Positions 37,601 to 60,484 are shown, numbered from the stretch's first letter. The stretch: DNA of 64,000 nt from Oegoconia quadripuncta (GCA_949316235.1 OX438743.1:23557771-23621770); one strand, 5' to 3'. Notes: generated by a model from the sequence alone, not told the origin. Translations and numbers: made by a program.

Positions 37601-37818
37601 GGACCAATCGAGGCATTTATCAGGCCTTCCAACGTGATCAACAGGCCTGTGTCGCTCATATTGGCGTCGATGTCGAATACCCTCGACTGTCGGCTCTTGG
37701 AGCGGTCCCGATAGGACATGTGGCTGGCGGCGCTCTTCGACTTCCGCGTTATGGAGTGACCAGACTTCAACGAGACTACCGACGGCTTGATGCTCTTGCG
37801 AGGGGATTTTGACGCCAT
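13186..37818 (-). CDS. QRICH2: QRICH2-like protein with DUF4795 domain, 19 exons recognised
   Basis: Exons in transcript order: 37818-37594, 35436-35230, 34572-33610, 32700-32649, 32350-32318, 32236-32183, 31005-30824, 29730-29560, 26930-26671, 25083-24977, 24655-24543, 23565-23469, 20528-20416, 19556-19479, 18927-18805, 18673-18530, 17927-17716, 17581-17449 and 13613-13186. The first 18 join without a phase conflict and encode 1089 aa; the last adds about 141. The N-terminus (ending [11 protein letters not shown] then [16 protein letters not shown]) resembles the QRICH2 N-terminal helical segment. An Arg/Asp/Gly-rich insert covers residues 145-465 and Ala/Glu-rich, probably coiled-coil segments cover about 510-975. 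The C-terminal DUF4795 region has CGLC (988-991), CGGSHT (1053-1058) and GLGTDGK. QRICH2 functions in sperm flagella in vertebrates; the same role here is inferred. The junction 17449 to 13613 is out of phase, so one exon is probably missing. Confidence 0.82.
13870..14040 (+). repeat. Short tandem repeats of a CCATTTACAGCAGCTA unit
   Basis: The words TTGACAATGCCCATTTACAG and CAGCAGCTA recur about four times with drift between 13880 and 14030. Confidence 0.5.
14298..14595. mobile_element. MITE, GGCCCGTATT-ended, 3'-truncated
   Basis: Collinear with 8679-9007 from GGCCCGTATTAATAAACC through the CTCAAG/CTTGAG-rich interior, but the copy stops after CAGCCTCAAGACTTGTGTTG without the terminal inverted repeat. 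Confidence 0.75.
14600..15370. other. Intron or gap sequence, nothing recognised
   Basis: Lies in the long interval between the last two exons of the QRICH2-like gene. AGGTCTTTACCTATGAAATT near 14881 and its inverted form AATTTCATAGGTAAGGACCT near 15262-15281 frame a ~400-bp block, which may be a decayed foldback element. Confidence 0.4.
15370..15560 (-). repeat. Dispersed repeat, second copy, with (GT)n
   Basis: Shares TCTTCACGCCTAAACGGCTG and GACCTGGATTAACATATAGG with 12895-13095, next to a GTGTGT tract at 15399-15422. Confidence 0.6.
15740..16130. repeat. GC-rich block of unknown origin
   Basis: An abrupt rise in GC, with a 94-codon open frame on plus starting [20 protein letters not shown] and Pro-rich after. 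It lies within the out-of-phase interval of the QRICH2-like gene. It may be the 5' part of a retroelement; no catalytic motif is visible and no exon of the gene could be placed in it. Confidence 0.35.
16195..16810. mobile_element. 616-bp foldback element with two nested hairpins
   Basis: The ends GTTTGATACGGTTC and GAACCGTATCAAAC are inverted, and about 190 bp inside each arm are near-identical inverted copies, so both strands show related 62-codon frames. The centre has two tandem hairpins, each built from GTTGCCCTCGAGGCTGTCTT and its complement around a short loop. A degraded relative lies at 21340-21560. No transposase. Confidence 0.85.
16890..17235 (+). mobile_element. SINE family B, full length
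   Basis: tRNA-like head CCGCCTCCGTGGCTCAATGT, B-box GGTTCGATCCCCAGC, body GTTTGGTTGGTGGTAGGGCA, and tail CATCAGGTGTGATTGAGGTC to GTTGTGCATA, then a ~25-nt poly-A. It is one of the best copies for defining the family. Confidence 0.9.
17449..17927 (-). CDS. QRICH2: DUF4795 C-terminal exons with paired-cysteine motifs
   Basis: Exon 17927-17716 encodes [20 protein letters not shown], a very GC-rich Pro/Ala stretch, then [15 protein letters not shown]. Exon 17581-17449 encodes [20 protein letters not shown] and ends GLGTDGK. The RRxCGGSHTL and LGxDG motifs are the features that tie this gene to QRICH2. In the family the DG motif is followed by a Tyr-x-Gly segment, which is absent here and should sit in the next, unlocated exon. 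Confidence 0.85.
17935..18520. other. Intron sequence, nothing recognised
   Basis: Unique-looking sequence between QRICH2-like exons at 18530-18673 and 17716-17927. Confidence 0.4.
19869..20007. mobile_element. 139-bp MITE with GGTGTCGATTCGGATGTAC ends
   Basis: Terminal inverted repeats GGTGTCGATTCGGATGTACA / TGTACATCCGAATCGACACC enclose ~95 bp. A longer relative with the same ends is at 45906-46225. Confidence 0.8.
20940..21150. repeat. Dispersed repeat with GATGTAACAAGCGTTTGCAA
   Basis: The words GATCAACTTTTATTT, TTTCTCGCTAAG, GATTACATAA (inverted) and CTTGTTACATCGC are shared in inverted order with 37960-38400. Probably a LINE 3' region. Confidence 0.5.
21240..21350 (+). mobile_element. 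SINE family B, tail fragment
   Basis: Contains ACGCTTCCACCTTG, ACATCAGGTGTGATTG and CCCGTATTGCATAATAAAAA, the 3' end of family B. Confidence 0.6.
21340..21560. mobile_element. Degraded relative of the 616-bp foldback element
   Basis: Shares GAACCGTATCAAACC, CCCCTATTAATTACTGTTGT and GCACTAAGACAGCCTCGAGG with 16195-16810 but is rearranged and incomplete. Confidence 0.65.
21950..22065 (+). mobile_element. SINE family A, 3' part
   Basis: Tail TCAACCATCTGGTATCCACA through AACTAGATGGCGCTGTGTGT then a TATTATTATT tract. No head. Confidence 0.75.
22555..22620 (+). mobile_element. LINE 3' tail
   Basis: GACTATTTTAAGTGTACCC and CAAAATAAAGCATTTTTTT recur at 1068-1118 and 60420-60475, the shared 3' end of one LINE family. 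Confidence 0.5.
23190..23435 (+). mobile_element. SINE family B, diverged
   Basis: B-box GATTCGATCCCCAGCG, body CGGTTTGGTTGGTATACC, and tail TCTTCACTTAACACAGGTGT to AACCCGCATAAGAAAA. The head is lost. Confidence 0.65.
24378..24535 (+). mobile_element. SINE family A, lacking A-box
   Basis: Starts at GGTCGCGGGTTCGAATCCCG, followed by the conserved body and TAGATGGCGCTGTGTATATG tail. It sits just 10-20 bp from the splice donor of the exon at 24543. Confidence 0.75.
25490..25840. repeat. LINE-like 3' sequence beside microsatellite
   Basis: The complement of ACAATACAAATACTCTTTATTGCGC resembles a LINE 3' end found again near 44285-44315. It runs into GAATAAATGTATTCTATTC and the pentanucleotide array. 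Confidence 0.4.
25843..26006 (+). repeat. Pentanucleotide microsatellite (TTCTG)n
   Basis: About 28 uninterrupted TTCTG units with TTCTA variants at both ends. All three plus-strand frames stay open and give repetitive Phe/Cys/Ser/Val/Leu translations, which are not real proteins. Located in an intron of the QRICH2-like gene. Confidence 0.97.
26425..26505 (+). mobile_element. SINE family B, head only
   Basis: CCGCCTCCGTGGCTCAATGT to TTCGATCCCCAGCGGGGTAC: tRNA-like part without the body. Confidence 0.7.
27118..27238 (-). mobile_element. SINE family A, 3' part
   Basis: Reverse tail ACACAGCGCTATCTAGATGC then CAGATGGTTGATAAACTAGA, immediately left of the mariner element. Confidence 0.7.
27253..28568 (+). 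mobile_element. Mariner transposon, apparently full length
   Basis: An intact transposase ORF is bounded by terminal inverted repeats. The left end has AAGTATCGGGAATATGTCAA and the right end, on the complement, AAGTATCGGGAATTTGTCAA, with weaker similarity extending about 15 nt further out. A TA precedes the left end (27251-27252) and another follows the right end (28569-28570), as expected for mariner target duplication; the right end is about 2 nt longer than the left. It lies in the intron between exons 29560 and 26930 of the QRICH2-like gene, opposite in strand, and its right end abuts a separate ~580-bp repeat. Confidence 0.93.
27444..28517 (+). CDS. Mariner transposase, intact, 357 aa
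   Basis: The N-terminal helix-turn-helix DNA-binding region (residues 1-110, ending [20 protein letters not shown]) is followed by LVPKEL, the counterpart of the mariner WVPHEL linker. The catalytic domain has D158 in [11 protein letters not shown]252 in [10 protein letters not shown] and D287 in [11 protein letters not shown], with 34 residues between the second and third Asp: the DD34D triad of mariner. No stop or frameshift was seen. Length is slightly above the ~345 aa typical of the family. The enzyme cuts and pastes the element at TA dinucleotides; intactness suggests recent insertion but not proven activity. Confidence 0.95.
   Translation: MENIVEQRVCLKFCVSNDISCGESLKMLRNTYGESCISKTRAYEWYKAFKEGREVVVDLPRSGRPSTATTKENIDRIKKLVLENRRMSLRELASEVNISFKSVHNIVIDILGMKRVAARLVPKELNFVQKAQRKHVAEDMVSRASTDPTFMKRIITGDETWVYENDMQTSQKSSEWRLENEPKPKKPRQSRSKIKVMLTVFFDYRGVVHSEFLPEGETVNKEYYLGVMKRLRESIRRKRPDLWQHNSWMLHHDNAPSHTAIIVKEFLAKNSTKVLDQAPYSPDMAPSDFFLFPKLKLPLREKRFESIEAIKENSLNELKAIPQIAYEKCMEDWVKRWRCCIASDGAYFEGDKINLDE
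28571..29155 (+). repeat. ~580-bp dispersed repeat, copy 1
   Basis: Collinear with 31010-31600. Shared blocks include AATACGCGGTT, CCTGGTGGCGCTGGTATCG, GGAAATGGCGCGGTGACGAC, AGAATCCGGTGAG, GAGCAAGGAGGAA, GGCCAAGTTGTATGGCA and TTTACCACGCGA. Starts next to the mariner right end. No ORF spans it. Confidence 0.85.
29155..29255 (-). mobile_element. SINE family A, B-box fragment
   Basis: Reverse body CATCCATAACTCAGGAGC, then TGCCCCTAGCGGGTTCAAAC, the inverted B-box region of family A. Confidence 0.6.
29940..30240. mobile_element. Two SINE family B fragments in opposite orientation
   Basis: Plus-oriented GTCCGCCTAGCTAGCTACCA to GCTAAGCAACAATG at 29940-29998, then minus-oriented GACCTCAATCACACCTGATG to GCCGGAACACAACAAAGCTA at 30102-30220. 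Confidence 0.55.
31010..31600 (+). repeat. ~580-bp dispersed repeat, copy 2
   Basis: Direct copy of 28571-29155. It begins a few bases from the acceptor of the exon ending at 31005, so it forms the 3' end of that intron on the coding strand. Confidence 0.85.
31600..32180. other. Intron sequence, nothing recognised
   Basis: AT-rich sequence between QRICH2-like exons with one short open frame lacking a recognisable domain (31866-32126, plus). Confidence 0.4.
32183..32700 (-). CDS. QRICH2: Three short exons linking charged region to helical region
   Basis: Exon 32700-32649 reads [17 protein letters not shown] and is the least certain. An earlier GTAAGG donor at 32655 would be stronger, but only the G|GTAATT donor after 32649 gives the phase needed by the next exon. 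Exon 32350-32318 reads [11 protein letters not shown] and exon 32236-32183 reads [16 protein letters not shown]. Together they feed in phase into [17 protein letters not shown] at 31005. Alternatively 32700-32649 is skipped and a downstream AG at about 32344 is used as acceptor. Confidence 0.6.
32885..33182 (-). mobile_element. SINE family A, full length
   Basis: On the complement: GACCTGTTTGGTGTAGTGG head, B-box GGTTCGAATCCCGCTAGGGG, body and tail AACTAGATGGCGCTGTGTGT, ending in an ATTTATTT tail. Confidence 0.9.
33190..33550 (+). mobile_element. LINE 3' end (ORF2 tail plus 3'UTR)
   Basis: A coding remnant reads [20 protein letters not shown] and ends DDKNAWT-stop. It is followed by GAGCAACCCCGGAGTTTCTT and a tail of GATTTGATTTGATTT. 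Nearly the same sequence is at 53245-53590 and, inverted, at 1-130. Confidence 0.85.
33610..34572 (-). CDS. QRICH2: Charged repeat exon (Arg/Asp/Gly/Lys) of the QRICH2-like gene
   Basis: This is a 963-nt exon, 321 codons, phase 0 at both ends, open throughout. It begins [18 protein letters not shown], passes through RD dipeptide runs and then units of the type [14 protein letters not shown], and returns to RDRDD-type sequence before ending [11 protein letters not shown] at a GTAAGG donor. The composition resembles RS/RD-rich disordered regions. The strong purine bias of the coding strand leaves open Pro/Ser/Leu-rich frames on the other strand, which are by-products. The size of this insert relative to other family members could not be checked here. 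Confidence 0.85.
34600..35225. other. Intron sequence, nothing recognised
   Basis: AT-rich intron between the QRICH2-like exons at 35230 and 34572. No repeat family placed. Confidence 0.4.
35440..37590. other. Intron 1 of the QRICH2-like gene, no element recognised
   Basis: About 2.15 kb without a SINE, MITE or LINE that I can place, unlike the other long introns here. Short open frames in it show no domain. Confidence 0.45.
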
Positions 37819-38053
37819 CTTGCGGTAGACTGTTAATATAATTCATCATTTCAGAATGTGTCTAGGCAGTGGCCTATTCAGCAGTGGCTGAACATAGGTA
37901 TTCAGGGACTACCAGCCACCTTCTTCAAGTCGTTTATGATTTTTGCAATCTTTTATTTAACTTACTTGTTATATATTTATTTATTTTATTAAATAGGTTT
38001 ACAAAAGCTTGTTACATCGCTTAGTAGTAATGAAACCTTATGTATATTCGTTA

Positions 38054-38262
38054 CTAGCTTCTCGCCCGCGCCTTCGTCCGCGTGGATGATTTCATCAAAC
38101 TCGGTTCAGCAAAAAAATTTGCCTATATGTTAATCGAGGTCCTAATCTGACTATCTACAAAATTTCATCCAAATCCGTCCAGCCGTATAGGCGTGAAAAG
38201 GTAACAAACATACATACAGACATATACACACAACTTTCGCATTTATAATTATAGTTGGGATT
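38054..38262 (+). repeat. Dispersed repeat starting TAGCTTCTCGCCCGCG
   Basis: From GCTTCTCGCCCGCGCCTTCG through AAATTTCATCCAAATCCGTC and CAGCCGTATAGGCGTGAAAA to TTATAATTATAGTTGGGA. A fragment of the same start is at 40546-40580 (CTTTCCGCCCGCGGCTTCGC). Confidence 0.7.
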
Positions 38263-38399
38263 AGCCAAATGTACAAACAATTTACACATCGCATGTATCA
38301 GATAGATTACATAAGACTAATGAAATTGTAATACAAGAAAAAAAATACCTTAGCGAGAGAAAGTGTACCCAAATGCTCTAAATAAAAGTTGATCACTCA

Positions 38400-38680
38400 A
38401 ATAGAAGAGAAGGTGCCTAGAATGTATCAAATAGTCACAAATTTTGTAATAACCTTTTTTTATTAATGTTATATTTCTCATTTAGATTGATGATATTCTC
38501 AGGTATAAGGTTATAGAAGCGTATACAGTGTCCAATAAATGATGTATTAACTTTGCTTAGTCTGAACATAGAGGTGGTCAATTTGACCTAATATCTGAAA
38601 TTTAAATTATGCTTACCACTATTTTTGGGAAATCCAGAACGATAAAATATGCACTTATGCACCCGATTATACATATTTCT
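38400..38680 (-). mobile_element. LINE ORF2 C-terminal fragment
   Basis: Plus-strand ATTCTCAGGTATAAGGTTAT and GTGTCCAATAAATGATGTAT match 12260-12320 closely. Reverse oriented and 5'-truncated. Confidence 0.65.
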
Positions 38681-39018
38681 ACATTGTTACATCCCTAGCC
38701 CAAGGCAGATCCCAAGATCAAGCTGTACCAGATTTAAAAATAACCATGTCCTTTTCATTTGCAAGTAGGCCGACTGGGTTGATGTCAGACTAATGGCCAC
38801 CTGACAGTGTTTTCAGTCTCGTATTTCAAAATCTTTCGATATTTCAAAATAAAATGGGTCAGTACCGCAACCATATCACTCCACTGAAAGTTGGATACTT
38901 TCAGTCGTGTTTACGTTCCGTTCTCTTCTTAAGGGGGCCTTCATTTTTACTAATAAAAACATTTGGTATCGTCTTCAAAAAATAATTCGACAACGACTCA
39001 CCACTAAATTGTGTTTAT

Positions 39019-39097
39019 CTGATAATTTGTAACGCGGATAATTTTACCCCAATGGAGTAAAAGCCGTAAAACTATCCGCGAGTGAACAAATTATCAG
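39019..39097. repeat. 79-bp imperfect hairpin
   Basis: Arms CTGATAATTTGT / ACAAATTATCAG and CGCGGATAATTTTAC / GTAAAACTATCCGCG pair along most of the length around a ~20-nt loop. Its size suits either a tiny MITE or an RNA hairpin. Confidence 0.6.
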
Positions 39098-39339
39098 TGC
39101 TTTTTTGTATGGTGAAAATGAGGACTAATTCTGAAGATGGACAAATTCAAAGAATTGATGCTAGCATTATATCCTCGCCATAATTTCACTCCTCGCCAAT
39201 GCACCTTATGTATCTCACACGGAACGAGTCCATACCGCGTTTTAAAATGATACAGCGACGTCTAGTGGAAATCCCGCGAACTATTCGCCACTGTACTTCC
39301 TATTCACAGTGGGTATCCTAGATATTATAACTAAATATA

Positions 39340-39607
39340 TATAAATATCTTTGCACATACATACAGCGCCATCTAGTTCCACACTAAGCAACTAGGCTTG
39401 TATTATGGATACCAGATGGTTGATAAACTACATAAATACATTTTTTTTTGTTAATAGATACACATATAAATGAAAAATATCCATAACTTGGGAACACATG
39501 TATATATTTGTCATACAAACATATACTATACCCCTAGCGGGATTCGAACCCGCGACCGTTTGGTATAGCAGGCAGAGTTTCTAACCACTACACCAAACAG
39601 GCCGTCT
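39340..39607 (-). mobile_element. SINE family A, full length
   Basis: Complement: GGCCTGTTTGGTGTAGTGG head, GGTTCGAATCCCGCTAGGGG B-box, tail AACTAGATGGCGCTGTATGT. Confidence 0.9.
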
Positions 39608-40117
39608 TACACGTCTACAATGATATTGTAGTTGGTCTTTCTAAACGAAATTATCTTTCGAAGTAATGATTTTTTATATGGTATATGCAACTATAGAGAC
39701 TCTATGTTTCACTATAACAAATTCCCACACCACATATACACAAACCCCACGGTGAAGGATTATAGAATAGCAGGGTTCACGTGTCATATCTGTGGGGTCA
39801 TGTGTGACACATGTAATAAAGCAAGCAGGATTGAGGAAGCGTTGTGATAAGAGGGCTGATGCACGTGTGAGTACGGGGGTGAGAAAGGAGGATGCGGCGT
39901 AACTTGAAGTGATATAGGCTGTGTGTGACGGGCCGATACACCACGTAGAGATCTCGTTGGGAAAGAAGCGAACTTCGCAAGTTTCAAAAGATTTGCACAC
40001 GCATGGCCTGTTCGAGGCGAGCTCGAATTCGAAGCAGCAATTCTGCGTAATGGAATCGAAGTCCGGCGGCGAAGCAGCGTTTATGTAACGTCAAGCCCCA
40101 GAAGAGAGAGAATTGGC

Positions 40118-40382
40118 CATAATAAATAAATCTTTGGACATACACACAATGCCATCTAGTTACACATTAAGCAACTATAGGCTTGTGTTGTGGATACCAG
40201 ATATTTGATATACTACATAAATACATTTTTAATTTTTGTAAATAAATGAAAACGTCCATAACTCGGGTACACATGTCCGTATTCATCATACAATACATAT
40301 ATGCCCTTAGCGGGATTCGAACCCGCGACCTTTGGGTATAGTGGTCAGAGTTTTTAACCACTACACCAAACTGGTCGTCATA
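40118..40382 (-). mobile_element. SINE family A, full length
   Basis: Complement: GACCAGTTTGGTGTAGTGG head, GGTTCGAATCCCGCTAAGGG B-box, tail AACTAGATGGCATTGTGTGT. Confidence 0.88.
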
Positions 40383-41227
40383 GGGACAAGGACATAAATT
40401 GAGTACCTACCAAATCTCTATAGATGATAGGTTATCTGACTAGCACAAAACTATTTGCAGTAGGTACTTGAAAACATCAGAATCTAAATCAACTAACAGT
40501 TTGAAATTCTTGTTTCTCCGGCTATGGCTTTGTTCATGAGATACTAGCTTTCCGCCCGCGGCTTCGCCTGCGATCTCGCTCTGTTCGCCCAAGGTTCGCC
40601 CTATGGTAGAACCGGCCCTGAATGTACAAGTGGCGACTTTAAACTTAATATGGAGACCTTATACTTACCCTATCTTATATCGGCAGGGACATGTCACAAG
40701 GCTGGAGAATCGAGCCTGCTACCTCTTAATATTTAGAACTACCCTGTATCCAGAATATGTATGTACTCACATAATCCAAACAAGTAAAATAATGATCGTA
40801 AATTTATTCCTTCGTTGAATCCCGTTGACCCCGAGCGATAGATTACATCCAAATAGCATTTCAATTTTTCAATAAGTAATATTCAGAATGAAATTCACAA
40901 CACTTCCAATTCCGAAAGGAGAATTGATTCTATTGAATTGTAATCACAAAACTTGTACAAGAACCACGTAGAGATAGCCGAGAACTGACAACTACTGAAC
41001 AGCACAGATTACTCAGATAATGTCTGAACAGGTTTTGGTGACAAGGTGATGACAAGTTGTCGAATGGTTCTTCCAGTTTATTAACGAACGTATTGTCACG
41101 TAGAAAAAATCCTGCCAGTTCGAACCTAGATTCTAAATCAAGGTTTAGGTTATGTAGTCCTCAGGCGTAAAAATGTTGCATTCGATTGCTAAAAATTGCC
41201 GTTGAGCTCTCTTACATTCGATCCTTG

Positions 41228-41455
41228 ACGACCGATTGGTGTAACGGATAGTGACCCTGTCAGCGAAGCCAACGGTTGCGGGTTCGAATCCCGCGAAGGG
41301 TAAATTGTTTGTGTGATGAATACGAACATTTATTCCCGAGTCATGGATGTTTATATAAATATTTATGTGTTTATCCGTTATCTAGTAACCATGTACAAGC
41401 TTTGCTTAGTTTGGGACTAGATGATTGGTGTAAGTGTCCGAAATATTTATTTTAC
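41228..41455 (+). mobile_element. SINE family A' (variant), full length
   Basis: Head GACCGATTGGTGTAACGG, B-box GGGTTCGAATCCCGCGAAGG, body and tail GGGACTAGATGATTGGTGTA. The body aligns with family A but the head and last ~40 bp differ. Confidence 0.8.
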
Positions 41456-41559
41456 TTATCTCTCCTCGTTAGTCTGACATTCTGCTGCAGAGGGAAAAAA
41501 TCGCCGCTAAAACAGAAATTGCCGCCAAAATAGCAATGTTAATAACATTTTGGCGACCT

Positions 41560-41812
41560 GTTGTGGTTAGAAACTCTGCTGTTATACCAAATGGTCGCGG
41601 GTTCGGATCCCGCTAGGGGCATATGTTTGTATGATGAATGCAGACGTGTTCCCGAGTTACGGATGTTTTTCATTTATACATGTATTTATTTACAAAAAAA
41701 AATATTTGTGTAGTTTATCAACCACCTGGTATCCATAATACAAGCCTAGATGCTTACTGTGGACCTAGATGGCGCTGTGTGTTTGAGCAAAGAGATTTAT
41801 TTATTATTTATT
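41560..41812 (+). mobile_element. SINE family A, full length
   Basis: Head with CGACCTGTTGTGGTTAG, B-box GGTTCGGATCCCGCTAGGGG, tail GACCTAGATGGCGCTGTGTG and a TTTATTATTT tract. Confidence 0.82.
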
Positions 41813-41814
41813 AT

Positions 41815-41928
41815 TGTTTTGTTCGGGTTGTCACAGATAGCCAGCCCCCAAATAATATGGGATTACCGGGTCAGTTCGCTTCCACCTTCGGCCTCATCTT
41901 CAATTAACATTCCGTTGCGAATAAAAAA
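41815..41928 (+). mobile_element. SINE family B, tail fragment
   Basis: TTCGGGTTGTCACAGATAGC, GGTCAGTTCGCTTCCACC and TCATCTTCAATTAACATTCC match the family B 3' half, joined directly to the family A copy before it. Confidence 0.65.
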
Positions 41929-42017
41929 AATGAGTACCTAGTTTATGTTTAAACTTCTCTACCATTCGCGCCTTTTCAGACCTCAAATAAATAATACAAC
42001 AATATACAGTTCATAAT

Positions 42018-42998
42018 TTTATTTATTTATATTTAACGTTCGTCTCAACACTCAGCGTCACACAAGTTGCGATCGGCGTGTGAGGCACTTCATTGCGACT
42101 TTGTTTGTACACCTCTTGAACAATACTTAGCAACTACATTAGGCGAATGTGCTCTTAACATCAGACGATTAATACTGACAAGCCGTTAATCGATAACTGG
42201 GTAAAATCGAGACATAAAAGCGATTTTTAGTAAAAAAAAAAAAGAAATCTGATTTTTTCAACACTCTAAAATTCTAAAAAATATAACGTGGAATGCACAG
42301 AGGGTTCGTCATTTTGATCAAATTAAAAATCACACAGAAATATCAACGGGCAAAATAATTAGGTTATATGTATATAAATAGTAATATATTCTTTTATAAT
42401 TATAATATAAATAACAACTAATTAACTGGCGTAACGGATCGCACGCTAGAACAACGTGTAAAATAAAATATAATTGTAAAAGAGGGTATTTACAAATGGA
42501 ATTTATGACATTCTAGCGTACAATGGTTACATGAAAACGCTTTCAAATCTAAGTTTGAAATTCAACAACAATAGCTGGAATCACGATATTTGCTTGAAAT
42601 ACGAGAATAACCTATACACTCTCTACGTAGAGTTTAACACATAAATTATGTCTAAAACTGTAACAATCTCGGTGTTGCCAGCCGATGATAACCGCCTCAA
42701 TTACAACATCAATAATTTCCTTAACAATATTATTGTTCTAGATTACAACAGCGTTACAATTACAAGAATAATATAACTTTATATAAATATTGAACACTCA
42801 AAATCTCATCCCGCTTTTTTTTTTAATCCAAAATGGCACTCGTAGCTCTTATTCGAATGCTGTTTGCTTCGCTTCAAAAAGAAAAACAATATCGTTCGCA
42901 TTCGTGTATGCGTCTGAGAACGATACAGCATTTAGTAGTTTCTAGCATCATCGCTGGCAACACAGGTAGATGGTAGAAATATTGTGGGGGAAGGGCGC
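42018..42998 (-). other. Vha68: Probable Vha68 3'UTR
   Basis: The ~980 nt after the TAG at 43001-42999 contain no SINE or MITE that I recognise, unlike nearly every other stretch here. They end at an AATAAATAAA-type polyadenylation signal on the minus strand near 42018-42028. That the UTR extends this far is inferred; shorter ends are possible. Confidence 0.5.
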
Positions 42999-58031
<15,033 letters not shown>

Positions 58032-58264
58032 TTTGAATTATTCTCTTTTCCCTGCCAAAAAAAGAATTTGCGTTGTTAAACTGTTTTTTGATTAAGATGA
58101 GGCCCGAAGGTGGACTCCTATTTCCAATTATGAAATGGATTAGATTGCCTGGAAAAGATCGCCTCAAGTGATAAGGCGGATAAATTGTAGCGTTATGCGT
58201 TTATTGCTTACTTATGTTGAACAGTTTTTTTTTTAAAGAATTACAAAATACACACGACAAGTAG

Positions 58265-58440
58265 GACACCTTACAAAATGTTCACTCGCAAAGTGGACGA
58301 ACGAGCTGAAAAAAGATCGCGGGAAGTCATTGGATGCAGGACGCTTCCAACCGGTCGCACTGGAAATCTATGGGTACCTATGTTCAGCAGTGAACGTCCT
58401 GTGGCTAATATGATGATGAGTCTAGTGAGTTCATCAAGGC
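58265..58440 (+). mobile_element. RTE-like LINE ORF tail
   Basis: Encodes a decayed tail with ATTGGATGCAGGACGCTTCC, AACCGGTCGCACTGGAAATC and CAGCAGTGAACGTCCTGTGG, ending in GATGATGA. Same region as 12541-12715. Confidence 0.7.
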
Positions 58441-58649
58441 AACCTACGAAAAGTAGTTCTATATAGACCAAAGATATTCTACGTTAGACTGGCCTAGGCC
58501 TCACGACGTAGTTGTATGTTACGCTCTGTTTTCAATAAGCATATTATTTTCAATTTAATGTTCTAGTAAAATAAAAAGTAGTGTTTTCATAATTGTGTGG
58601 CGGTTCACGAGACACCTTCCTATGAAATTTCATGGTCTGTGTCGATAAA

Positions 58650-58922
58650 ACGACCTGTTTGGTGTAGTCGCTAGAAACTCTGCTACTATACCAAACGGTC
58701 GCGTGTTCGAATCCCGCTAGGGGCATGTGTTTGTATGATGAATACAGACATGTGTTCCCGAGTTATGGATGTTTTTCGTTTATACAAGTATTTATTTACA
58801 AAAAAAAATAGATATTGTGTAGTTTATCAACCATCTGATATCCATCACACAAGCCTAGTTGCTTACTGTGGACCTAGATGGCGCTGTGTGTTTGTGCAAA
58901 GACATTTATTATTTATTTAAAG
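58650..58922 (+). mobile_element. SINE family A, full length
   Basis: Head GACCTGTTTGGTGTAGTCG, B-box GTTCGAATCCCGCTAGGGGC, tail GACCTAGATGGCGCTGTGTG, ATTTATTATTT end. Confidence 0.9.
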
Positions 58923-58924
58923 AC

Positions 58925-60180
58925 ATTTATTAAAAGGCCGCTTAATTCTTATAAAACGTACACTTTTTTACACGAGTTTCAGCACAAAAATCCAAAAAAA
59001 AATAACCTGCAACGACACCCTAACCCGATATTTATAAGAGCTCTGTTGCTGCCATTACGTAATCCTAAAAAAAAGCAAATGGGGAATAGGCAAGCCCATT
59101 ATATCATCACTAAACCTCCATCATCAATCACATAGTTAAATAGTAAGAGAAATTCAGTAGAATGCGGAATAATTTCGGCTGCATGCAATTTTCAACCGCG
59201 CGTGATGCAGATACAGATCAATACTATTATAAGCTTGCCCACGCCTCACATCACACCGCAGACATCGCTGTGTACAACACAATAACGTACGTGGACAACG
59301 CCTTAATATAGTAAAATATTACTCTGTTTGACATTTTTTAAATTCATATGTTTGTTTACTGACGATGCGATTAATGCGCATACCAATCAATGGAACTGTG
59401 ATGAGCCATGATCAACATCCAGGAGTTCTATTATGTTTACGTTGATATCAACATCGAGTAAATGGCGAGCCAACCAATCCATCAGTGATGGATGAGGTAT
59501 GATGGTCGCCGCTCGCTCCGCAATTTGACGTTCTCACAATGGTCAACGTTATCGATGACGCGATCAAGTTACATAATTTAAGGCTAGCTATGTTACTCTA
59601 CCACGAAATTGAATGTCATAGCTTAAAGTCCACGGGAAAAGCGGATTCAGAGAGCCGCACAAACAAGCTTACAGAATTGACACCCTGATCTTTTAAATAT
59701 TGCGGTCCAGTGAAATGCCAAATTACAAAAAATTCAAGGCCAATGCTCGAAATATCATCCACGGTTCCTGCAGAAAATTTTGAAATTTTTGAATACGGGT
59801 TTCGTAGCTAAATGGTAAAAAAATTTGACAGGCCTGTGAAATAAAAAAATAGGGTGCCCATTTGCTTTTCGATGTACAAATTTGCCATAGCCATAGGTTG
59901 TATGGAAGAAATCGATTTAGTGATAAGGCCGCCTAAATGTGTTATCATCAAAAAAATATTGTAAATTGTCCTACCCTATAAAGGGTATTTATATAAATCA
60001 GATGGAAAAAAACGTCATGGACTTGTCCAGTATTTTTTTCTATTTCAAGATATAAACTTTGATTGATGATTGTTTATCAGCACCTAGCACTTGATAAGGG
60101 GAGTGATCAGCTGATCTGTCACTCACTAAACTATGTGCAGAATGGGATTTGCGCTCTTCACTGTTATTGCGAAAATGTCA
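58925..60180. other. Upstream of Vha68, nothing coding
   Basis: No exon was recognised. The segment at 59500-59580 resembles 54460-54550 (see findings). A promoter or noncoding first exon of Vha68 may lie here but no signal decides it. Confidence 0.35.
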
Positions 60181-60189
60181 CAGCAATTT

Positions 60190-60480
60190 ACGCCACCCCT
60201 TTTCAATAAATTTAAAGATACTATAAAACAGAAACTTATTAAGAAAGCATAATTATAAATTATCACACTATTTAGATGATAAACATCCTCGGATATAACC
60301 AGCTCGTTCGTATGCCAGGCCATTTCACAATATTATTAATGAAATATAAAAATCTTTTTGTAATATAAAAACCTACTTTTTAGTAAATTGCATTTTGAAC
60401 AACCAGTAGCTTAAAAAATGTATAATTTACTATTTTAAGTGTACCCTTGTACCTATAAAATAAAGGATTTTTGACTTTGA
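60190..60480 (+). mobile_element. LINE 3' end, diverged
   Basis: AATAAATTTAAAGATACTAT and AAACAGAAACTTATTAAGAA encode a decayed ORF tail. It ends with TTTTAAGTGTACCCTTGTAC and AAATAAAGGATTTTTGA. Confidence 0.6.
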
Positions 60481-60484
60481 ACCG

